A stretch of DNA of 11,252 nt from Acidobacteriota bacterium (lineage in GTDB: Bacteria > Acidobacteriota > Thermoanaerobaculia > Multivoradales > JAHEKO01): assembly GCA_027296385.1 (NCBI GenBank), contig JAPUJD010000159.1, positions 1-11,252 of the forward strand. The letters run 5' to 3'. Of this stretch, positions 8,200 through 11,252 are shown piece by piece. Each line of letters starts with the position of its first letter. The stretch's first letter is position 1. The position numbers and the translations under genes are program-made. The notes beneath the pieces were generated by a model. That model searched no databases and had not been told where the DNA came from. It saw only the letters and a program-made list of their open reading frames with translations.

Positions 8200-10997
8200 T
8201 GCCGCGGCCGTGGCCGAGGCTGATCCTCGCCCTCGTTTTGGGCGCAGTCGCGGGCGCCAGCGCCCAGGAGGCTCTAGTGCCGGTCGCCACGATCGAGCTG
8301 CGCAGCGACGTTGCCGTGGCACGGCCGCGGGACTTGTTGCGCTGGGTGGCTGTCGAGGTCGGCCAGCCGCTAAGGGCCGAAGCGGTTGCGCGGAGCCTGC
8401 GCAACCTGCACGCGGCCGGTATCGCGTCGCGGATCGAGGTCTACCGGGTGCGGCGCCCCGACGGCCTGGCGGTCGTCTTCGTCCTGCGCGGCAAGACGCT
8501 CATCGAGCGGGTGGAGTGGGTCGGAGAGTTGGGGCTGAAGGAGCGGCGGATCCGGGAGGCGATGGTGTTGGGCGAGGGTGAGCCGCTACTGGCCGATCGG
8601 ATCTTCAGGAGCTTCTACCAACTGCGCGACCTCTACGAAGCGGAGGGCTTCCTCGACGCGTCTGTGCGACTGGAGGTGAAGGAGGACGAGGCGCGGCGGC
8701 GGGCGATCGTCACCTTCCGGATCGATAGTGGAGAGCCTTCGACCGTCGGCGCCGTCGAATTCGACGGCGACCTGGCGACGCTCGACGCGGCGGACCTGCG
8801 CGGGGTTCTGCACTCGAGTCGGGGCCGGCGCTACCGCGCGACGACGGTGCGCGACGACAGGGAACGGCTGGAGAACTGGCTGCTCGCCAGAGACTACCGC
8901 CAGGCGATCGTGACCCCGGCGACCGAAAGACGTCACGACAGCGGAACGGTTGACCTCGTCTACCCGGTAGCGCTCGGACCTCATTTCAGCGTCGAGATGA
9001 CCGGCGCGGCTTTGCCGCGGGGTCGCAGCGACCTCGAGCCGCTGCGGGGCAGCGAGCGTTACGACGAGGCGACAATTCGCGGTGCAGTCGAGCGCATCGT
9101 CACCGGTTTCCAGGAGCGGGGCTACTACGAGGTCGAGGTGGAAATCGACGAGGAGGTCGGTAGGGTCGAGCACCGCCTCGAGATCGACGTCGCTTCGGGG
9201 ACGCGTCGCCTCGTGCGATCGATCGAGTGGACGGGCAACGAGTTCCTGTCGGACGAGCGCCTGCGGGCGGTGATGAGGACGTCACGACGAGCACCGTTCT
9301 CGCCCGGCTCCGGCCGGCTGGTCGATCAGTGGCTGGAGGAGGACTTGGTGGCGATCCGGGCTCTCTATGCGCTGGAGGGCTTCTCCGAGGCTGACGTGGG
9401 GCCGGCCGAGGTCGGGCTGCGCGAGGCCGACGGCGTGGAGATCGTCATCCCGATCGTCGAGGGCCGGCGCCGGCTGGTACTCGACTTGTCGCTCAGCGGA
9501 GCGCGCCAACTCGACGTCGAGCAGCTCCTGGCCGACCTGCCGCTCGAGGCCGGTGGGCCTTATCACCTGCGGCGCGAAGAGGAGGCGCTCGATCTCCTGC
9601 GCAGTCGCTACGAGGAGGCCGGCTTCAACTTGGCGCAGGTCGCCTCGCAGCTCGACTGGAGCGCCGATGGCTCACGGGTCTCGGTGTGGATCGAGGTGCT
9701 CGAGGGCCCACGGAGCTTCGTCGAGCGGGTGATCGTGCGCGGGCCGCAGCGTACCGACCCGCGGTTCGTGCGTCGCGTCCTCGACCTCGAGGCGGGAACA
9801 CCGCTGAGCCAGAGCCGGATGCTCGAGTTGCAACGGCGCCTCTACGGGCTCGGGATCTTCTCGCAGGTCGACGTCAGTCTCGTGCCTGGCACGCCCTATA
9901 GCGGCGCGCGGGACGTGATGGTGCAGGTGCGCGAGGGGCGGCCCAGAAGACTTTCGTACGGACTGGGCTACGACTCAGAAGACGGGGTCCGGGGGCTCCT
10001 GGGCTACTCCCACGCCAATCTGTGGGGGCGGGCGGTGGCCGGTCGCGTCGACTTGCGCCTGAGCCAGCGCGACCAGCAGGCGCGGGTCCTTCTGCGTCAG
10101 CCCCAGATCGGTCGCTTTCGGTGGCCGCTGACCTACTCGCTGTTCTCCATCGAGGAGGAGCAGGAAAGCTTCCGCTCCTTGCGCCGCGGCATCCAGGTCC
10201 AGATCGAGCGCCAGCGACGCAGCACCCGCTGGGGGCTGCTCTCGACCTATCGGACGATCGAGATCGACGAGCCGGATCCGGGCCTGGAGCTCCTGCTCGT
10301 CGACCGGGCCTTCCAGGAGGTGGCGATCTCGAGTCTCACGCCGAGCCTCTTCGTCGATCATCGCGATGACGTGATCGATCCTCGGCGTGGCTGGAGCGCC
10401 ACGCTGTCGACCGAGCTCGCCTTCCCCTCCTTCGATGCCGACGAGGAGTTCACCAAGGTCTTTGCCCAGCACACTCGGTATCTTTCCCTCGGGCGGGCAG
10501 GGGTGCTTGCCGTCAGCCTGCGGGCCGGCGCCATCGAGCCCCGGGGCCCCGTGGCAGTTGCCGACCCGATCTGCGAGGAGAACGGCCTCGACCTGGCGTC
10601 GTGTGCTGTGAACATCTCGGAGCGCTTCTTCGCCGGCGGCCGCACGACCCACCGTGCCTACCGCCGCGACCGGCTCGGGGTCCTGGGCTCTACCCTGCTC
10701 GAGGTCGAGGGCGAGGAGGCACCGGTGGCGATCGGGGGCACGGGCCTGGCGCTGGCCAACTTCGACTATCGATTCCCCATCGGAGCCGGCGTCGGCGGCA
10801 TCCTGTTTGTCGACGGCGGCAACCTGTGGGCCGACTGGCGCGACGCGTCGCCCGCCGACCTCGAGTGGGGCGCCGGCGTCGGCGTACGCTACAGCTCGCC
10901 GATCGGCCCGATCAGGCTGGAGGTGGGCTGGAAGCTCGACCGGCAGCCAGGGGAGAGCCCCTACGTCGTGCTCTTCAGTTTCGGCAATCCGTTCTAG
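8199..10997 (+). CDS. Omp85 family outer-membrane assembly protein (BamA/TamA superfamily)
   Basis: This 932-residue protein starts with a signal peptide (MPRPWPRLILALVLGAVAGASA, cleavage likely before QEALV), then by eye seven POTRA-like repeats beginning near residues 25, 100, 182, 265, 338, 426 and 507, each roughly 75-90 residues with a final GxP- or EGR-type strand end, and a C-terminal beta-barrel from about 585. The barrel ends GNPF, with a terminal Phe as in the beta-signal of outer-membrane proteins. The loop-6 motif, VRGF/Y in most Omp85 proteins, reads HRAY (818-821) within FFAGGRTTHRAYRRD. Two cysteines, C792 and C802, appear to be the only ones. The ATG at 8199 shares one base with the tamB stop; an in-frame ATG at 8109 inside tamB is rejected because the signal peptide starts at 8199. 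Neighbouring tamB suggests a TamA-like role, but TamA usually has three POTRA domains and BamA five, so it could be the main BamA or a third type. Confidence 0.92.
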   Translation: MPRPWPRLILALVLGAVAGASAQEALVPVATIELRSDVAVARPRDLLRWVAVEVGQPLRAEAVARSLRNLHAAGIASRIEVYRVRRPDGLAVVFVLRGKTLIERVEWVGELGLKERRIREAMVLGEGEPLLADRIFRSFYQLRDLYEAEGFLDASVRLEVKEDEARRRAIVTFRIDSGEPSTVGAVEFDGDLATLDAADLRGVLHSSRGRRYRATTVRDDRERLENWLLARDYRQAIVTPATERRHDSGTVDLVYPVALGPHFSVEMTGAALPRGRSDLEPLRGSERYDEATIRGAVERIVTGFQERGYYEVEVEIDEEVGRVEHRLEIDVASGTRRLVRSIEWTGNEFLSDERLRAVMRTSRRAPFSPGSGRLVDQWLEEDLVAIRALYALEGFSEADVGPAEVGLREADGVEIVIPIVEGRRRLVLDLSLSGARQLDVEQLLADLPLEAGGPYHLRREEEALDLLRSRYEEAGFNLAQVASQLDWSADGSRVSVWIEVLEGPRSFVERVIVRGPQRTDPRFVRRVLDLEAGTPLSQSRMLELQRRLYGLGIFSQVDVSLVPGTPYSGARDVMVQVREGRPRRLSYGLGYDSEDGVRGLLGYSHANLWGRAVAGRVDLRLSQRDQQARVLLRQPQIGRFRWPLTYSLFSIEEEQESFRSLRRGIQVQIERQRRSTRWGLLSTYRTIEIDEPDPGLELLLVDRAFQEVAISSLTPSLFVDHRDDVIDPRRGWSATLSTELAFPSFDADEEFTKVFAQHTRYLSLGRAGVLAVSLRAGAIEPRGPVAVADPICEENGLDLASCAVNISERFFAGGRTTHRAYRRDRLGVLGSTLLEVEGEEAPVAIGGTGLALANFDYRFPIGAGVGGILFVDGGNLWADWRDASPADLEWGAGVGVRYSSPIGPIRLEVGWKLDRQPGESPYVVLFSFGNPF

Positions 10998-11108
10998 GGG
11001 CTTGCTGAAGAACCCTCGTGAGCCGCGTTACGAGCGCCGTGGCAGTCGCAGCTAGGCGCCGCGCCGCAGGCGATGCCGTAGTATCGTCGAGGCGCGGCAA
11101 CAACGCTG

Positions 11109-11125
11109 CGGCGGCCACGCCGCCG
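11109..11125 (+). other. Strong GC hairpin
   Basis: CGGCGGC (11109-11115) pairs perfectly with GCCGCCG (11119-11125) around a CAC loop. It lies about 110 bases after the Omp85 stop. No T-run follows (the next bases are TAACCC), so it is not a standard intrinsic terminator, though such a stem could still slow polymerase or protect the 3' end of the transcript. A smaller CCC-GAA-GGG stem follows at 11129-11137. Confidence 0.4.
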
Positions 11126-11141
11126 TAACCCGAAGGGCGAT

Positions 11142-11234
11142 AAGGGTTTGGGGTGCGTCTCCGGCGTTGCTCGTCGTCGCCGATGCTACGTAATCGACTC
11201 CTCCTCGCGCCTTGGATTCGCACCCCAAGCCCTT
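11142..11234. repeat. 16-bp inverted repeat with 61-base spacer
   Basis: AAGGGTTTGGGGTGCG (11142-11157) and CGCACCCCAAGCCCTT (11219-11234) are reverse complements at 15 of 16 positions; the single difference is T/C and still allows a G-U pair in RNA. This is well beyond what short chance palindromes show. The spacer contains CGATGCTACGTAATCG (11181-11196), which itself is similar (13 of 16) to the reverse complement of CGATGCCGTAGTATCG at 11071-11086, so the two pairings cross each other. Confidence 0.6.
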
Positions 11235-11252
11235 GTCGCGCGACCCACGAGG

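Larger units (their letters stand above)
10998..11252. repeat. Structured intergenic segment, possible MITE-like palindromic element or IS end
   Basis: No supportable gene lies in these 255 bases after the Omp85 stop codon. The segment holds several nested or crossing inverted repeats and GC-rich hairpins, listed separately. It opens with GGGGCTTGCTGAAGAACCC right after the stop codon. CCTCGTGAGCCGCG (11014-11027) matches the reverse complement of the last 14 bases of the window at 12 of 14 positions, so the two look like arms of a terminal inverted repeat cut by the window edge. If the right arm closes soon after 11252, the element would be about 270 bp, MITE-sized. It could also be one end of a longer insertion sequence, or a structured 3' untranslated region. 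A leftward 82-codon open frame (11223-10975) has low-complexity Arg/Ala-rich content and no recognisable family. Confidence 0.45.

Noticed and set aside
11048..11060. GCTAGGC-like core that might suggest an integron attC site
   Set aside because: The attC core needs GTT in the cleavage triplet and a matching inverse core; here the sequence reads GCTAGGC and no matching partner was found.
11109..11137. Hairpins as an intrinsic terminator for the long transcription unit
   Set aside because: The stem is strong, but no T-run follows either hairpin, so a standard rho-independent terminator is not supported.
10975..11223. 82-codon open frame on the minus strand in the right-hand non-coding segment
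   Set aside because: Arg/Ala/Thr-rich, no recognisable family, overlaps the end of the Omp85 gene and the inverted repeats; no good ribosome binding site seen.
1..11252. CRISPR arrays, tRNA or rRNA genes, and defence or phage genes
   Set aside because: No regularly spaced direct repeats, no tRNA-like cloverleaf motifs and no recognisable defence, integrase or transposase proteins were seen on either strand.

Overview
The window is high-GC bacterial DNA from a diderm (outer-membrane) bacterium. The lineage cannot be fixed from sequence alone. A TamB-type protein next to an unusually long Omp85 protein, a WaaL-like ligase and short coupled genes would fit an Acidobacteriota- or Myxococcota-like group, but that is inference. 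Coding density is very high: one leftward partial gene at the left edge, then seven rightward genes from 366 to 10997, nearly all overlapping by 1-4 bases or separated by a few bases. The last 255 bases are non-coding.

Left edge (1-365): the 5' end of a SAM-dependent methyltransferase of the type carrying an N-terminal zinc-binding domain (often sugar C-methyltransferases) runs leftward. A 104-bp intergenic region separates it from a divergent small Trm112-like gene (366-617).

Centre (674-4309): a multi-membrane O-antigen ligase/polymerase-like protein, a farnesyl-diphosphate-synthase-like prenyltransferase (ispA), a TlyA-family S4/FtsJ rRNA methyltransferase (tlyA) and NAD kinase (nadK). 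Stop/start overlaps indicate translational coupling. The ispA-tlyA-nadK series is a familiar bacterial neighbourhood, but dxs, often found between ispA and tlyA, is absent, and recN, often found after nadK, is replaced by envelope genes.

Right (4318-10997): a 1293-residue TamB-like protein with an N-terminal anchor, followed with a 1-bp overlap by a 932-residue Omp85 (BamA/TamA superfamily) protein. By eye the latter has seven POTRA-like repeats before a C-terminal beta-barrel. The pair most likely forms an envelope-spanning module for outer-membrane protein or lipid transport.

Right end (10998-11252): a structured non-coding segment starting right after the Omp85 stop codon. It holds several inverted repeats. 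One arm lies near the stop codon and its partner runs off the window edge, which suggests a small MITE-like palindromic element or the end of an insertion sequence. This is the least explained part of the window. Functionally, the window joins polysaccharide finishing, polyprenyl precursor supply, housekeeping (NADP, rRNA methylation) and outer-membrane assembly in what looks like one long transcription unit.
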